This document shows, piece by piece, positions 9,233 through 18,125 of a stretch of 64,000 nt of DNA. The notes beneath the pieces were generated by a model. That model was not told the origin of the DNA, searched no databases, and saw only the letters and a list, made by a program, of their open reading frames with translations. The translations under genes and the position numbers were made by a program. The stretch's first letter is position 1, and each line of letters starts with the position of its first letter. The stretch comes from Xanthobacteraceae bacterium 501b (lineage in GTDB: Bacteria > Pseudomonadota > Alphaproteobacteria > Rhizobiales > Xanthobacteraceae). Location of the stretch: positions 2,976,001 through 3,040,000 of the forward strand of contig KB899087.1 in assembly GCA_000378025.1 (NCBI GenBank). Reading direction: 5' to 3'.

Positions 9233-10120
9233 TCACGGAATGGTGCCATGGGCGCTCGCGCCGGGGACGGCTGCGCCGGCCGGTGCCGGCACGGCGGCAC
9301 CCTGCCCGCCGGGTTGCCCGCCTTTGGCCGCCGGCTCTTCCGGAGCCGGCATCTTGAAGTCCAGCTGCACATTGCCCACGAGCAGCGCGCGCGAATCCTT
9401 CTGCGACACTTCCAGCGTGTCGGCGGTGAGCTTGCCGTCGAGATAGGTCAGTTCGACCGGGCTGTTCGACACCATCTTGCCGCCCTTGATGTCGATCGCA
9501 GCCTCCTTCAGCCGCCCGCCATAGCCGGAGGAGGTATCGAAGATCACGCCGCCATCCAACGTAAGATTCTCGGTCTTGGTATCGTAGCTGCCGCCGATGG
9601 CGCTGAGATTGGCCCAGCCCTTGTCCGCCAGTTCCAGCTTGGCCTCGATCTTGTCGAGCGTGATGAGGTTGGGCTGCGTCAGGTCCTGCGAGGCGGCGAA
9701 GGCGGAAACATTGTAGCCGCGATTATCGGCGGTAAACCCGTGCAGGCGGGGAAATTCCATCTTCACCTGTGTGCCCGACAGCGACACCCGCCCGAGATCG
9801 AAGGGCAGGTCGACGGCGAGGGTGAAGGGGTCGAGATAATTGATCGCCAGCGTGGCGCCGAGCGTCAGCACCACGCCGAGCGGCAGGGCGACGCGAAAGA
9901 AACGCACCCGGCGGCTGTGGCGCCGCGCGTTCTTGAACAGTTGGGCCTGCGAGGGACCACGAGACGCCCCATAGGCGGAGGCGCCATGAGAGGGGGCGCC
10001 AAGAGAGGGGGCGCCATGAGAGGGGGCGCCAAGAGACGAGGCGTGCGCCGCCCCGCGGCGCCCTTCCGGCTCGCCCGCTTTCGCGCCCCGCGGAACGGGG
10101 GGTTCGACATGCTTGTTCAT
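9233..10120 (-). CDS. lptC: LPS export component LptC-like, with repeat-bearing N-terminal extension
   Basis: 295-aa bitopic protein that couples the LptBFG pump to LptA. A cytoplasmic N-terminal tail of about 75 residues, including an imperfect Gly-Ala-Pro-Ser-His/Leu repeat encoded by a tandem DNA repeat, precedes one membrane helix (VALPLGVVLTLGATLAINYL) and a periplasmic LptC beta-jellyroll. E. coli LptC is about 190 aa with almost no cytoplasmic tail, so this form is long; rhizobial homologues are commonly extended. The C-terminus (KMPAPEEPAAKGGQPGGQGAA) is low-complexity. The start at 10120 gives MNKHVEPP; the frame is open further up but reads as non-coding. Confidence 0.88.
   Translation of the reverse strand: MNKHVEPPVPRGAKAGEPEGRRGAAHASSLGAPSHGAPSLGAPSHGASAYGASRGPSQAQLFKNARRHSRRVRFFRVALPLGVVLTLGATLAINYLDPFTLAVDLPFDLGRVSLSGTQVKMEFPRLHGFTADNRGYNVSAFAASQDLTQPNLITLDKIEAKLELADKGWANLSAIGGSYDTKTENLTLDGGVIFDTSSGYGGRLKEAAIDIKGGKMVSNSPVELTYLDGKLTADTLEVSQKDSRALLVGNVQLDFKMPAPEEPAAKGGQPGGQGAAVPAPAGAAVPGASAHGTIP
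9981..10040. repeat. Two tandem 30-bp units in the lptC 5' end
   Basis: Two adjacent 30-base units (9981-10010 and 10011-10040), each made of two near-identical 15-base halves that differ as GCGCCATGAGAGGGG versus GCGCCAAGAGAGGGG. The second unit differs near its end. As the period is a multiple of three, copy-number change keeps the lptC frame and only alters the length of the cytoplasmic tail. Confidence 0.85.
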
Positions 10121-10263
10121 GCGCGACGGTTCATCCCCGGCTGACGGCCACCCTCCGCACCCCTGGCCGCCGCCCAAGATGGCGGCTAACGGCCAAAGGC
10201 GCAAGCCGGAGCGGACGCACGTCCCCTCTCGCCCGAGAAGCCGGCGATTGTCAGGCGACGCGC

Positions 10264-10896
10264 TCACATATGCGCGAAAATATCCTCGTCCGGCCATCCC
10301 GCCAGGTCGAGCTTGGCACGGGTGGGCAGGAACTCGAAGCAGGCCTGCGCCAGCTCACCGCGTCCCTCGCGCGCCAGCATCGCGGCGAGCCGCGCCTGCA
10401 GGGCGTGCAGATGCAGCACGTCGGAGGCGGCATAGTGCAGCTGCGCGTCGCTCAGCTCCTCGGCCGCCCAGTCCGAGCTTTGCTGCTGCTTGGAGAGGTC
10501 GATGCCGAGCAGCTCGCGCACCAGCTCCTTCAGCCCGTGCCGGTCGGTATAGGTGCGGGTCAGCCGCGAGGCGATCTTGGTGCACCACACCGGCGAGACG
10601 GTGAGATCGAAGGTCTTGCCGAGCACCGCCACATCGAAGCGGGCATAGTGGAACAGCTTCACGCTGCGCGGATCGGTGAGCAGGCTTTCGAGGTTCGGCG
10701 CGCTGCCCGGCCCCGCCCCGGCGGGAATCTGCACCACATCGGCGGTGCCATCACCCGGGGACAGCTGCACCACGCACAGCCGGTCGCGGTGCGGCTTGAG
10801 GCCGAGCGTCTCGGTGTCGATGGCGATGAAGGGGGCCTTGTCGGGGGTGTAGCGGGCGAGATCGACAAGATCGCCGCGATGCAGGCGGATGCTCAT
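10264..10896 (-). CDS. rnd: Ribonuclease D-type 3'-5' exonuclease, short form
   Basis: 210-aa DEDDy exonuclease domain. Exo I is IAIDTETLGL, Exo II lies around KLFHYARFDVAVL, and Exo III is LHYAASDVLHLHAL with the Tyr of the y-subtype. E. coli RNase D is about 375 aa because of two C-terminal HRDC domains; those are absent here, as is usual for the stand-alone rhizobial paralogue. The likely role is 3' trimming of structured RNA. It sits upstream of lptC on the same strand, separated by 143 bases, and may share the block's transcription. Confidence 0.88.
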   Translation of the reverse strand: MSIRLHRGDLVDLARYTPDKAPFIAIDTETLGLKPHRDRLCVVQLSPGDGTADVVQIPAGAGPGSAPNLESLLTDPRSVKLFHYARFDVAVLGKTFDLTVSPVWCTKIASRLTRTYTDRHGLKELVRELLGIDLSKQQQSSDWAAEELSDAQLHYAASDVLHLHALQARLAAMLAREGRGELAQACFEFLPTRAKLDLAGWPDEDIFAHM

Positions 10897-10983
10897 GGGA
10901 ACCGTGGGTTTAAAAGGTTTGCGCTGCTTACCATCACCTGCCCCGGCGCGGCAACCGCGCAGGCCATGTCCATCGGCGGCGGC

Positions 10984-11940
10984 TCAGGCGAGCAGCGCGT
11001 CGGCGAGGAGGCCGGCGAGCAGGATCAGGCCGGCGTCGCGGTTGGAGCGGAACAGGCGCAGGCACAGCGCGCGGTCGTCAATGTCGAGCCGCCACATCTG
11101 CGTGCAGAGCTGCACGGTAAAGATACCGAGCCCACCCCAGGCCAGCGGCCCGGCTTCGGCACTTGCCAGGGCAAGGCCGAACAGAACCACCGCCGCGCCA
11201 TAAAGCCCGGCCAGCCATTTGGCTGTATCGCCGGCGAACAGCAGGGCCGAGGATTTCACCCCGACAATGGCGTCGTCCTCGCGGTCCTGATGGGCATAGA
11301 TCGTGTCATAGCCCACCACCCACAGCACCGCGCCGGCATAGAGCAGCAGGGCGGGCGCCGGCAGCGCCTCCAGCAGCACGGCGAAGCCCATCAGCGCGCC
11401 CCAGGAAAAGGCGAGGCCGAGCACGAGCTGGGGAATCCAGATCACCCGCTTCATCAGCGGATAGACCACCACCAGCCCGAGCGAGGAAAGCGCCACCCCT
11501 ATGGCGAAGCCCGGCAGGCAGAGCAGCACCACCAATCCCACCAGGCACTGAAGGGCGAGAAAGAGCACGGCCCCGGTCAGCGTCACCTGCCCGGAGGGCA
11601 GCGGGCGCGAGCGGGTGCGCTCCACTCGCCCGTCAATATCGCGATCGAGAATGTCGTTCCAGGTGCAGCCCGCGCCGCGCATCGCCACCGCGCCGAGGGC
11701 GAACAGCCCCGCCCAGGCCGCCGCCTGCCCATAGGCGGCAACGCCGCTTTCCGCCTGCACCCGCAAAGCGAGCGCCAGCGACCACCAGCAGGGAATCAGC
11801 AGGAGCCAGCTGCCGATCGGCCGATCGGCGCGGGCGAGGCGGAGAAAGGGGCGCAGCGCGGCCGGGGCGTAGCGATCGACCCAGTTGCCGGCGGAATCGG
11901 CCGGGGCCGGCGCGACGGGTGACGGCGCGGCGCTGGTCAT
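10984..11940 (-). CDS. ubiA: 4-hydroxybenzoate polyprenyltransferase UbiA
   Basis: 318-aa polytopic prenyltransferase that attaches the isoprenoid tail to 4-hydroxybenzoate in ubiquinone synthesis. The first Asp-rich motif is NDILDRDIDGRVERTRSRPL and the second is YDTIYAHQDREDD, both matching the family, with 8-9 hydrophobic helices between and after them. ATG 11940 gives MTSAAPSPVAPA; a few more codons are open upstream but overlap the neighbouring gene. Only four bases separate it from the stop of the upstream secreted unknown, so the two are probably co-transcribed. Confidence 0.94.
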   Translation of the reverse strand: MTSAAPSPVAPAPADSAGNWVDRYAPAALRPFLRLARADRPIGSWLLLIPCWWSLALALRVQAESGVAAYGQAAAWAGLFALGAVAMRGAGCTWNDILDRDIDGRVERTRSRPLPSGQVTLTGAVLFLALQCLVGLVVLLCLPGFAIGVALSSLGLVVVYPLMKRVIWIPQLVLGLAFSWGALMGFAVLLEALPAPALLLYAGAVLWVVGYDTIYAHQDREDDAIVGVKSSALLFAGDTAKWLAGLYGAAVVLFGLALASAEAGPLAWGGLGIFTVQLCTQMWRLDIDDRALCLRLFRSNRDAGLILLAGLLADALLA

Positions 11941-11944
11941 CGGT

Positions 11945-12664
11945 TCAGCGCAGCGCGTCGCCACCGAGCGTGTCGAACACGCCGCCGGGAGGCGCGCCCA
12001 TCGTCGGCAGGCCGGTGGACAGGCCCAGCCCCGCCGAGAGCGCCCCCTGGGGCGGCGGGCCGCCGGGGCCGGCGCCGGCGCCGCTTTCCTGCATCTTGGC
12101 TATTTCGCAGACGCGGTTGCGCGTGGAGTTCACGGAGGAGACATTCTCCTTGAACTTCGCCAGCACATCGTCCGGCACGCCGCATTTGGCCTTGTTGGTG
12201 TTGAGGAAGGAATAGAAAGCCTGCTGAGCGTTGGCGAAGGTGCGGAACATCGGGCACAGCTCGCTCGGCGGAAGCTTCTTCTTCGACGCGGCCTGGAGAG
12301 CGCCGCCACGGGTTTCGAGATCCTCGCGCAGCTTGGCCACCTGCCCCTGGCATTCAGCGGCATTCGGGTTCGCCTGCTGCGGCGCCGGCGCCCCCATGCT
12401 GGGCGAAAAGCCGGGCGCCACCGCACCAGGCGCGGCCGGCGCGGCGCTGGAGGAGAAGCCCGGGTCGAACCCCGGCGCCGGCTGAGCCGGCGCCTCCCCC
12501 AGAGCGGCGGGCGCGGGCGAGACCACGACGGCACCCGAGGAGGTGCCGTCGGTCGAGCCGCCGGGGGCGCCGATCCACTGCGCGCCGGCCGGAAGCGTGC
12601 CCAGCATCCCGGCAAGCAGGACACCTGCCAGCATCGGGGTCGTGGAACGTGCCCGCAGGCGCAT
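11945..12664 (-). CDS. Secreted protein of unknown function
   Basis: 239-aa protein. A signal peptide (MRLRARSTTPMLAGVLLAGMLGTLPAGAQW) leads into a Pro/Ala/Gly-rich stretch (about 30-105). A compact central domain of about 90 residues has four cysteines (AECQGQVAKL, SELCPMFRTF, NKAKCGVPDD, NRVCEIAKM) and a helical pattern, followed by a Gly/Pro-rich tail. The paired cysteines suggest disulfides in the periplasm. I do not recognise a named family, though this gene beside ubiA looks conserved in related bacteria. The start is uncertain: the frame is open to 12727, and 12664 was chosen for a normal signal peptide. Divergent from rsmE. Confidence 0.72.
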   Translation of the reverse strand: MRLRARSTTPMLAGVLLAGMLGTLPAGAQWIGAPGGSTDGTSSGAVVVSPAPAALGEAPAQPAPGFDPGFSSSAAPAAPGAVAPGFSPSMGAPAPQQANPNAAECQGQVAKLREDLETRGGALQAASKKKLPPSELCPMFRTFANAQQAFYSFLNTNKAKCGVPDDVLAKFKENVSSVNSTRNRVCEIAKMQESGAGAGPGGPPPQGALSAGLGLSTGLPTMGAPPGGVFDTLGGDALR

Positions 12665-12808
12665 CGGGTGATTGTTCAAAGGCCAATCTCTCATCAGGAG
12701 GTCGATCGGTGCCGTGTCATTGATCAAGCGTGATACAGAGGCATGAAAGATTGGGCAACATCACGGCGCACGCGATATTGCCTGCAAATTCCGGACAAAA
12801 ATCGACCC

Positions 12809-13576
12809 ATGACCCGCGCTCCCGACGATTCCACCGCCGAACCCTATGATTTCCGTGCCCAGCGGCTCTTTGTCGACGATGCGCTCACCGAGGGCGCGTG
12901 CGTCAGTCTTGACCGCGACCGGGCGCATTATGTCTCCGACGTGATCCGGCTGGCGGTGGGCGAGCACCTCCATCTGTTCAACGGCCGCGACGGCGAATGG
13001 CGCGCGGTGCGCGAGGCGGGCGGGCGGCGCGAGGTGCTGCTGCGCTGCGAGGCCCTGTTGCGGCGCCAGACCCCACCGCCCGACCTCGACTATGTGTTCG
13101 CCCCGCTCAAGCATGCGCGGCTCGACTATATGGTGCAGAAGGCGGTGGAGATGGGCGCCGGCCGGCTGGTGCCTGTGATGACCCGTCGCACCCAGGCGAC
13201 GCGCGTCAACACCGAGCGCATGCGCGCCAATGTCATCGAGGCGGCCGAGCAATGCGGCATCCTCACCCCGCCGCAGGTGCTGGAGCCGGTCACGCTGCCG
13301 CGCTGGCTTGCCGACCTGCCGCCCGAGCGGGTGCTGGTGTTCTGCGACGAGGCGGCGCCGCAATCCGACCCGCTCGCGCCCCTGCGCGCCGCCATCGCCG
13401 GCCCGCTCGCCGTGCTGATCGGCCCCGAGGGCGGCTTTGCCGACGAGGAGCGGCGCCTGCTGGCCACCCGTCCGGGCGCTGTGGTGCTCTCGCTCGGTCC
13501 GCGCATCTTGCGCGCCGACACCGCCGCCGTGGCGGCACTCGCGCTGGTGGAAGCGGCCCGGCAGGCCGCGCGCTGA
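12809..13576 (+). CDS. rsmE: 16S rRNA m3U1498 methyltransferase RsmE
   Basis: 255-aa SPOUT methyltransferase. The N-terminal PUA-like part carries RLFVDDAL...DRDRAHYVSDVIRLAVGEHLHLFNG, and the C-terminal knot carries the SAM-binding stretch AVLIGPEGGFADEE and LSLGPRILRADTAAVAAL, both diagnostic of RsmE. ATG 12809 is preferred to an upstream in-frame start at 12743, which would add residues that do not match the family. It is divergent from the secreted unknown; the 144-base gap between them holds the promoters. Confidence 0.94.
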   Translation: MTRAPDDSTAEPYDFRAQRLFVDDALTEGACVSLDRDRAHYVSDVIRLAVGEHLHLFNGRDGEWRAVREAGGRREVLLRCEALLRRQTPPPDLDYVFAPLKHARLDYMVQKAVEMGAGRLVPVMTRRTQATRVNTERMRANVIEAAEQCGILTPPQVLEPVTLPRWLADLPPERVLVFCDEAAPQSDPLAPLRAAIAGPLAVLIGPEGGFADEERRLLATRPGAVVLSLGPRILRADTAAVAALALVEAARQAAR

Positions 13577-13619
13577 CCGCGCCGCCACGCCCTCCAGCGG
13601 CTGAAGTCACGCGGAAGGC

Positions 13620-13735
13620 CAGCGCCAGATTTTCAACAATAAACGACAATTCATCAATTTTATTAGAATAAATACACGCTATATTCCCATTTACTTACTA
13701 TTTTGAAAGGTCACATTACGGTCTTACTTTTCCAT
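13620..13735. other. AT-rich intergenic island
   Basis: Between rsmE and the carboxylate-amine ligase is a stretch of roughly 100 bases that is about 70% A+T in a genome where neighbours are about one third A+T. It holds runs such as AATTTTATTAGAATAAATA and GCTATATTCCC. It encodes nothing. It is a candidate promoter/upstream element for the ligase at 13836 or a binding site for an AT-hook or H-NS-like protein; the function is an inference. Confidence 0.6.
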
Positions 13736-13835
13736 CATCCCTCACCGCGCCGACAAGCGAGCCGATTCTGCGTCGGCTAAGCTGCGACGCGACGCGCGAT
13801 CTGGCGCGATCTGGAATGAATGCGGGGAGGATGCC

Positions 13836-14969
13836 ATGTCCGGGGCCAGCACGGATGACTACCGCATCGGCATCGAGGAAGAGTATTTCATCGTTGAGAA
13901 GACCAGCAAGAGCACCCTGCGGCGGATGCCAACCGCCTATATGGGCGCGGTGCGCGAGGCGCTCGGCCCGGGCGTGAGCGGCGAGAGGCTGCACGCGCAG
14001 ATCGAAGTGATGACCCGCCCGCACCGCTCCGCCGCCGAGGCACGGCGCGAGTTGCACGGGTTGCGCCGCAGCCTCGCCGAGGTGAGCGCCGGGTTCGACC
14101 TCGCCTTCATCGCCGCCGGCACCCACCCCACCGCCAGCTGGCAGAGCGGCAAGCGCCCGCAGGCGCAGCGCGATGACGGGCTGATGCACGATTTGCAGAT
14201 GCCGGGCGAGCGCAACCTGCTGTGCGGCATGCATGTGCATGTGGAACTGCCCGATGCCGACCAGCGCATCGACGTGATGCGTCGCATCCTGCCCTATCTC
14301 CCGGTCTTCGTGGCGCTCTCGACCTCCTCGCCCTTCTGGGAATCCCGGCGCACCGGCCTGATGGGCTATCGCCTCGCCGCCTATGACGAATTGCCCCGCA
14401 CCGGCCTGCCGGAACTGTTCGAGAGCGCCAGGGACTATCAGGACTATATCGACGCGCTGGTGGCGGCGCGGGCGATCCGCGATTCGAGCTATGTGTGGTG
14501 GACCATCCGCCCCTCGGAAAAGCAGCCGACCCTGGAGCTGCGCGCCCCCGACAGTTGCACCCGGGTGGAGGATGCGGTCGCCATCGCCGCGCTGTACCGG
14601 GCCTTGGTGCGCCATCTCGTGCGCAACCCGAAGCTCAATGCCGGCGTTGACGCGGTCGACCGCGCCATCGCGGTGGAGAACAAATGGCGCGCCCAGCGCT
14701 ACGGCATCCATGGCAGCTTCGTCGACCGTCACACCCGCGAGGCGGTTCCGGTGGCGCAGGCGGTGGACGGGCTGATCGACCAGCTGACCGATGATGCCGA
14801 CGCGCTCGGCGGGCGGGCGGAGCTGGAACATCTGCGCACCATCATCAGCGGCGGCACCAGTGCCGACGTCCAGATCGCCGTCTACCAGGAGGCCGCCCAC
14901 CGCACCGGCAATCGCAATGAGGGGCTCGGCGCGGTGAAGACCTGGCTCACCCACGCTTCGGCGCAGTAG
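13836..14969 (+). CDS. Carboxylate-amine ligase, YbdK-type glutamate-cysteine ligase family 2
   Basis: 377-aa GCS2 protein. It begins with the YbdK signature [10 protein letters not shown], followed by [34 protein letters not shown] and the [30 protein letters not shown] stretch typical of the group. E. coli YbdK makes gamma-glutamylcysteine weakly in vitro, and the real substrates of the family are unsettled. It is followed 161 bases downstream by a true plant-type gshA on the same strand, so the cell has two unrelated ligases of this type side by side. Start supported by GGGGAGG upstream of ATG 13836. Confidence 0.9.
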   Translation: MSGASTDDYRIGIEEEYFIVEKTSKSTLRRMPTAYMGAVREALGPGVSGERLHAQIEVMTRPHRSAAEARRELHGLRRSLAEVSAGFDLAFIAAGTHPTASWQSGKRPQAQRDDGLMHDLQMPGERNLLCGMHVHVELPDADQRIDVMRRILPYLPVFVALSTSSPFWESRRTGLMGYRLAAYDELPRTGLPELFESARDYQDYIDALVAARAIRDSSYVWWTIRPSEKQPTLELRAPDSCTRVEDAVAIAALYRALVRHLVRNPKLNAGVDAVDRAIAVENKWRAQRYGIHGSFVDRHTREAVPVAQAVDGLIDQLTDDADALGGRAELEHLRTIISGGTSADVQIAVYQEAAHRTGNRNEGLGAVKTWLTHASAQ

Positions 14970-15130
14970 AGGGGGGCGCAGGAGAGGGTGAGAGCGGGAG
15001 ACGCTGGGTAAGGCGCGCACCTGCGGTTTGCAGCGCCGCAATCTCCATTTTCGGTCGGTAGTTACCGTGATTTGCGCCGCGCCTGCGCCTGTGTATGGTC
15101 GCGCGCCCAGCATGCCGGCCGGAGTTCCCT

Positions 15131-16501
15131 ATGGCGCGAGACCAGATCGATACGCAGCCCATCGAAAGCCGCGACGAACTCGTCGCCTGGTTTGAAGCGG
15201 GCAGCAAGGCGCCGTCGAAATTCCGCATTGGTACCGAGCATGAGAAATTCCCCTTCACGCTGAAGGGCCATGAGCCGGTGCCCTATGAGGGCGCGAACGG
15301 CATCCGCGCTTTGCTGGAAGGCATGCAGGCGCTGAACTGCTGGGAACCGATCATGGAGGGCGAGACCATTATCGGGCTCGCCGACACGGTCGGCGGCGGG
15401 GCAATCTCGCTGGAGCCGGGCGGGCAATTCGAACTGTCAGGCGCGCCGCTTATCACCATTCACGAGACCTGCGCCGAGGTGAACAGCCATCTCGACCAGG
15501 TGCGCGAGGTGGCGACGCCGCTGGGCTTCGGCTTCCTCGGCCTCGGCATGAGCCCGAAATGGACGCTGGCGGAAACGCCCGTGATGCCCAAGGGCCGCTA
15601 CAAGATCATGTCGAACTACATGCCGAAGGTCGGCTCGCACGGCCTCGACATGATGTTCCGCACCTGCACGGTGCAGGTGAACCTCGATTTCGCCTCCGAA
15701 GCCGACATGGTGAAGAAGCTGCGCGTCGGCCTGGCGCTGCAGCCGGTGGCCACCGCGCTTTTCGCCAATTCGCCCTTCACCGAAGGCAAGCCCAACGGCT
15801 TCCTCTCCTACCGCTCGGAAATCTGGCGCGACACCGACAATAACCGCGCCGGCATGCTGCCCTTCGCCTTCGAGGACGGCATGGGCTTCGAGGCTTACGT
15901 CGACTATGCGCTCGACGTGCCGATGTATTTCATCAAGCGCGGCGACACCTATATCGACGTCGCCGGCTCGTCGTTCCGTGACCTGCTCGCCGGCCGGCAT
16001 CCGGCCGTGCCGGGGGAGACCGCCACCGTCTCCGACTGGGCCAACCACCTCTCCACCATCTTCCCCGAGGTGCGGTTGAAGCGGTACCTGGAAATGCGCG
16101 GCGCCGATGGCGGCTCGTGGCGCAATCTCTGTGCCCTGCCGGCGCTGTGGACCGGGCTCTATTACGACACCACCAGCCTCGACGCCGCCTGGGACCTCGC
16201 CAAGGGCTGGAGCGCCGAGGAGCGCCAGAAGCTGCGCGACGACGTGCCCCGCCTCGGCTTCAAGGCGGAGATCGCCGGCCGCTCGATGCTGGATCTGGCG
16301 CGCGACGTGGTCGAGATCGCCCGCGCCGGCCTCGCCCGCCGCGACTATCGCGACAGCCAGGGCCGCGACGAGAGCCGCTTCCTCGCCCCGCTGGAGGCCA
16401 GCCTCAAGGCCGGGAAGACCCCCGCGGAATTGCTGCTGGCGCGCTATCACGGCGCCTGGAACGGCTCCGTCGAGCCGGTCTTCGTCGAGGACGCCTACTG
16501 A
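15131..16501 (+). CDS. gshA: Glutamate-cysteine ligase, plant/alphaproteobacterial type
   Basis: 456-aa enzyme for the first, rate-limiting step of glutathione synthesis. The family block KFRIGTEHEKFPF is near residue 35, followed by GGGAISLEPGGQFELSG and the MMFRTCTVQVNLDF motif. This class (GshA of plants and Rhizobiales) is unrelated in detail to E. coli GshA. ATG 15131 has GGAG six bases upstream; the longer open frame starting at 15095 is not conserved-looking. No gshB is in the window. Confidence 0.95.
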   Translation: MARDQIDTQPIESRDELVAWFEAGSKAPSKFRIGTEHEKFPFTLKGHEPVPYEGANGIRALLEGMQALNCWEPIMEGETIIGLADTVGGGAISLEPGGQFELSGAPLITIHETCAEVNSHLDQVREVATPLGFGFLGLGMSPKWTLAETPVMPKGRYKIMSNYMPKVGSHGLDMMFRTCTVQVNLDFASEADMVKKLRVGLALQPVATALFANSPFTEGKPNGFLSYRSEIWRDTDNNRAGMLPFAFEDGMGFEAYVDYALDVPMYFIKRGDTYIDVAGSSFRDLLAGRHPAVPGETATVSDWANHLSTIFPEVRLKRYLEMRGADGGSWRNLCALPALWTGLYYDTTSLDAAWDLAKGWSAEERQKLRDDVPRLGFKAEIAGRSMLDLARDVVEIARAGLARRDYRDSQGRDESRFLAPLEASLKAGKTPAELLLARYHGAWNGSVEPVFVEDAY

Positions 16502-16522
16502 GGTCCGACGCGCGGAGAGAAT

Positions 16523-17407
16523 TTACTCCGCCGCGATCGCCGCCTCGGAGATATTGTCGAGCCCCTGCACGATGTGATGGGCCAGCGCGTCGGCCAGCGG
16601 CGAGACTTCGTGCCGATTGCGCAGCAGGCCGATGCGGCAGGGCGCCAGCGTCGGGAAACCATCGGAGGGCCCCAGCACCCGCATGCCGGGGCGCAGGCCG
16701 GATTCCGGCAGCACCGAGATGGCGAGCCCGGCCAGCACCGCCGCCGAGACCGCGGTCGAGTTGGACGAGGTGTAGAGGATGCGGAACGGCCGATCGGCCG
16801 ACTGCAGCATCGAGATCGCCTCCTGCCGCCAATTGCAGGTCTGCCGCCCCAGCGCCAGCGGCACCGGCGTTTCCAGATGCAGCGAATGGCGGGTGGAGCC
16901 GACCCAGAGCAGCTGTTCGCGGCGGATGATCTCGGTCTCGCGGTTCATCGTCTCGCAATCGGTGATGATGGCGAGGTCGAGATCGCCGGTATCGATGCGG
17001 TCGATGAGATCGGTCGAGGGATCGCACACCACGGTCAGCTCGACATTGGGATGGGTGGCGGAAAACCGCGCCATGATCTCGGGGAGATAGCGGTCGGCGT
17101 AATCATCCGGCACGCCGAGCCGCACCCGGCCCGACAATTCGGCCGAGGCGAGGCTCGCCATCGCCTCGATGTTTAGCTTGACGATGCGGCGGGCATAATC
17201 GAGCAGCCGGTCGCCCTCGTCGGTGAGGCGCGAGGCGCGCCCGTCACGGGCGAAGATGGCCCGGCCGACCCTCTCCTCCAGCCGCTTCATCTGCATCGAC
17301 ACCGCCGACTGGGTCTTGTGGACCACTTCAGCGGCTTTCGTGAAACTGCCCGTTTCAGCGATTGCGATGAATGTTCTTAATTGATCAATGTCCAGCAACA
17401 CGCTCAT
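16523..17407 (-). CDS. LysR-type transcriptional regulator, VtlR-like
   Basis: 294-aa LTTR. The winged HTH is LRTFIAIAETGSFTKAAEVV, HKTQSAVSMQMKRLEERVG; the effector domain follows from about residue 90 (GRVRLGVPDDYADRYLPEIM). The HTH wording and the divergent DUF1127 neighbour resemble VtlR, a Brucella/Agrobacterium regulator that activates small DUF1127 proteins and an AbcR small RNA; that link is an inference. ATG 17407 is preferred to the GTG at 17419. Inverted repeats in the shared promoter region are listed separately. Confidence 0.9.
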   Translation of the reverse strand: MSVLLDIDQLRTFIAIAETGSFTKAAEVVHKTQSAVSMQMKRLEERVGRAIFARDGRASRLTDEGDRLLDYARRIVKLNIEAMASLASAELSGRVRLGVPDDYADRYLPEIMARFSATHPNVELTVVCDPSTDLIDRIDTGDLDLAIITDCETMNRETEIIRREQLLWVGSTRHSLHLETPVPLALGRQTCNWRQEAISMLQSADRPFRILYTSSNSTAVSAAVLAGLAISVLPESGLRPGMRVLGPSDGFPTLAPCRIGLLRNRHEVSPLADALAHHIVQGLDNISEAAIAAE

Positions 17408-17427
17408 CGGAGCCCTCACGACGGCCT

Positions 17428-17468
17428 ATCATCAACGATGATGATATCAGCGATCATAAACATTCGCT
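17428..17468. promoter_or_regulatory. Inverted repeats in the LysR/DUF1127 intergenic region
   Basis: A perfect 15-base inverted repeat ATCATC-AAC-GATGAT (17428-17442) is followed by a looser one, AGCGA-N10-TCGCT (17449-17468). They begin about 20 bases upstream of the LysR start and lie in the divergent promoter region, where LysR proteins usually bind and autoregulate. Confidence 0.55.
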
Positions 17469-17600
17469 AGTGTGATTGATTGCCCTCCTCCATAACGATC
17501 CCGCCGCGAACGGATGATGTCGATAACGGGTGGCCCCAGCGCCTGCCCGCGATCAAAAAGCCCAACGTCGTCGCTGCGCGGCCGGCACATGGAGGTTACG

Positions 17601-18014
17601 ATGTCGTATGTTGGCGAAGTTCGGAGAACCGCGTTCTCCTCGTTCGGTACCGCGGCGAGCGGTCTGCTGATCGCCGCTGTCATGGGTTCCATCCAGTTCA
17701 TCAAGGCGGTCGCCCGCCGGCGCCATCTCACCCAGCTCGGCGGGTTCGATGAGCGCATGCTGCGCGACATCGGCCTCACCCGCGGCGATCTGCTGGACGC
17801 CTCGTCCGGCCCGCTCTGGCAGGACCCGACCGCCCTGCTCGTGGTGCGCGCGGTAGAGCGCCGCGCCGCCCGCCGCATGACCATGCGCGAGGCGCTGCGC
17901 GAGGCCGCCCGCCAGGATGCGGCGCAGAACGCGCGTCAGGAGGCCCGCCGCGACGGCGCCGCCGGCCATACGCCTGTCACCCCGCGCCGCGACGATACCG
18001 TCTCCTGCGGTTGA
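17601..18014 (+). CDS. DUF1127 protein, long form
   Basis: 137-aa basic protein. The DUF1127 core is RRHLTQLGGFDERMLRDIGLTRGDL (about residues 38-62), an Arg-rich motif that binds RNA or phosphate-starvation partners in the few members studied. Most DUF1127 proteins are 45-75 aa; this one adds an N-terminal hydrophobic stretch (GTAASGLLIAAVMGSIQFI) and a long Arg/Ala-rich C-terminal helix (RRAARRMTMREALREAARQD). ATG 17601 has a GGAGG six bases before it; an upstream ATG at 17589 lacks one. Divergent from the LysR gene and ended by a strong terminator. Confidence 0.85.
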   Translation: MSYVGEVRRTAFSSFGTAASGLLIAAVMGSIQFIKAVARRRHLTQLGGFDERMLRDIGLTRGDLLDASSGPLWQDPTALLVVRAVERRAARRMTMREALREAARQDAAQNARQEARRDGAAGHTPVTPRRDDTVSCG

Positions 18015-18094
18015 GCATGCCCGCTTCTCTTTCGCGGCCACGTCAGGCCGAACGAGTCTACGGCGACATCGACCCCCTCGTGTCGCCGACTTGA

Positions 18095-18125
18095 AGCCCG
18101 CTGGTTCGTCCAGCGGGCTTTTTTT
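18095..18125 (+). terminator. Rho-independent terminator after the DUF1127 gene
   Basis: Perfect 10-bp stem AGCCCGCTGG / CCAGCGGGCT with a TTCGT loop, followed by seven T residues. It lies 80 bases after the stop. Confidence 0.92.
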
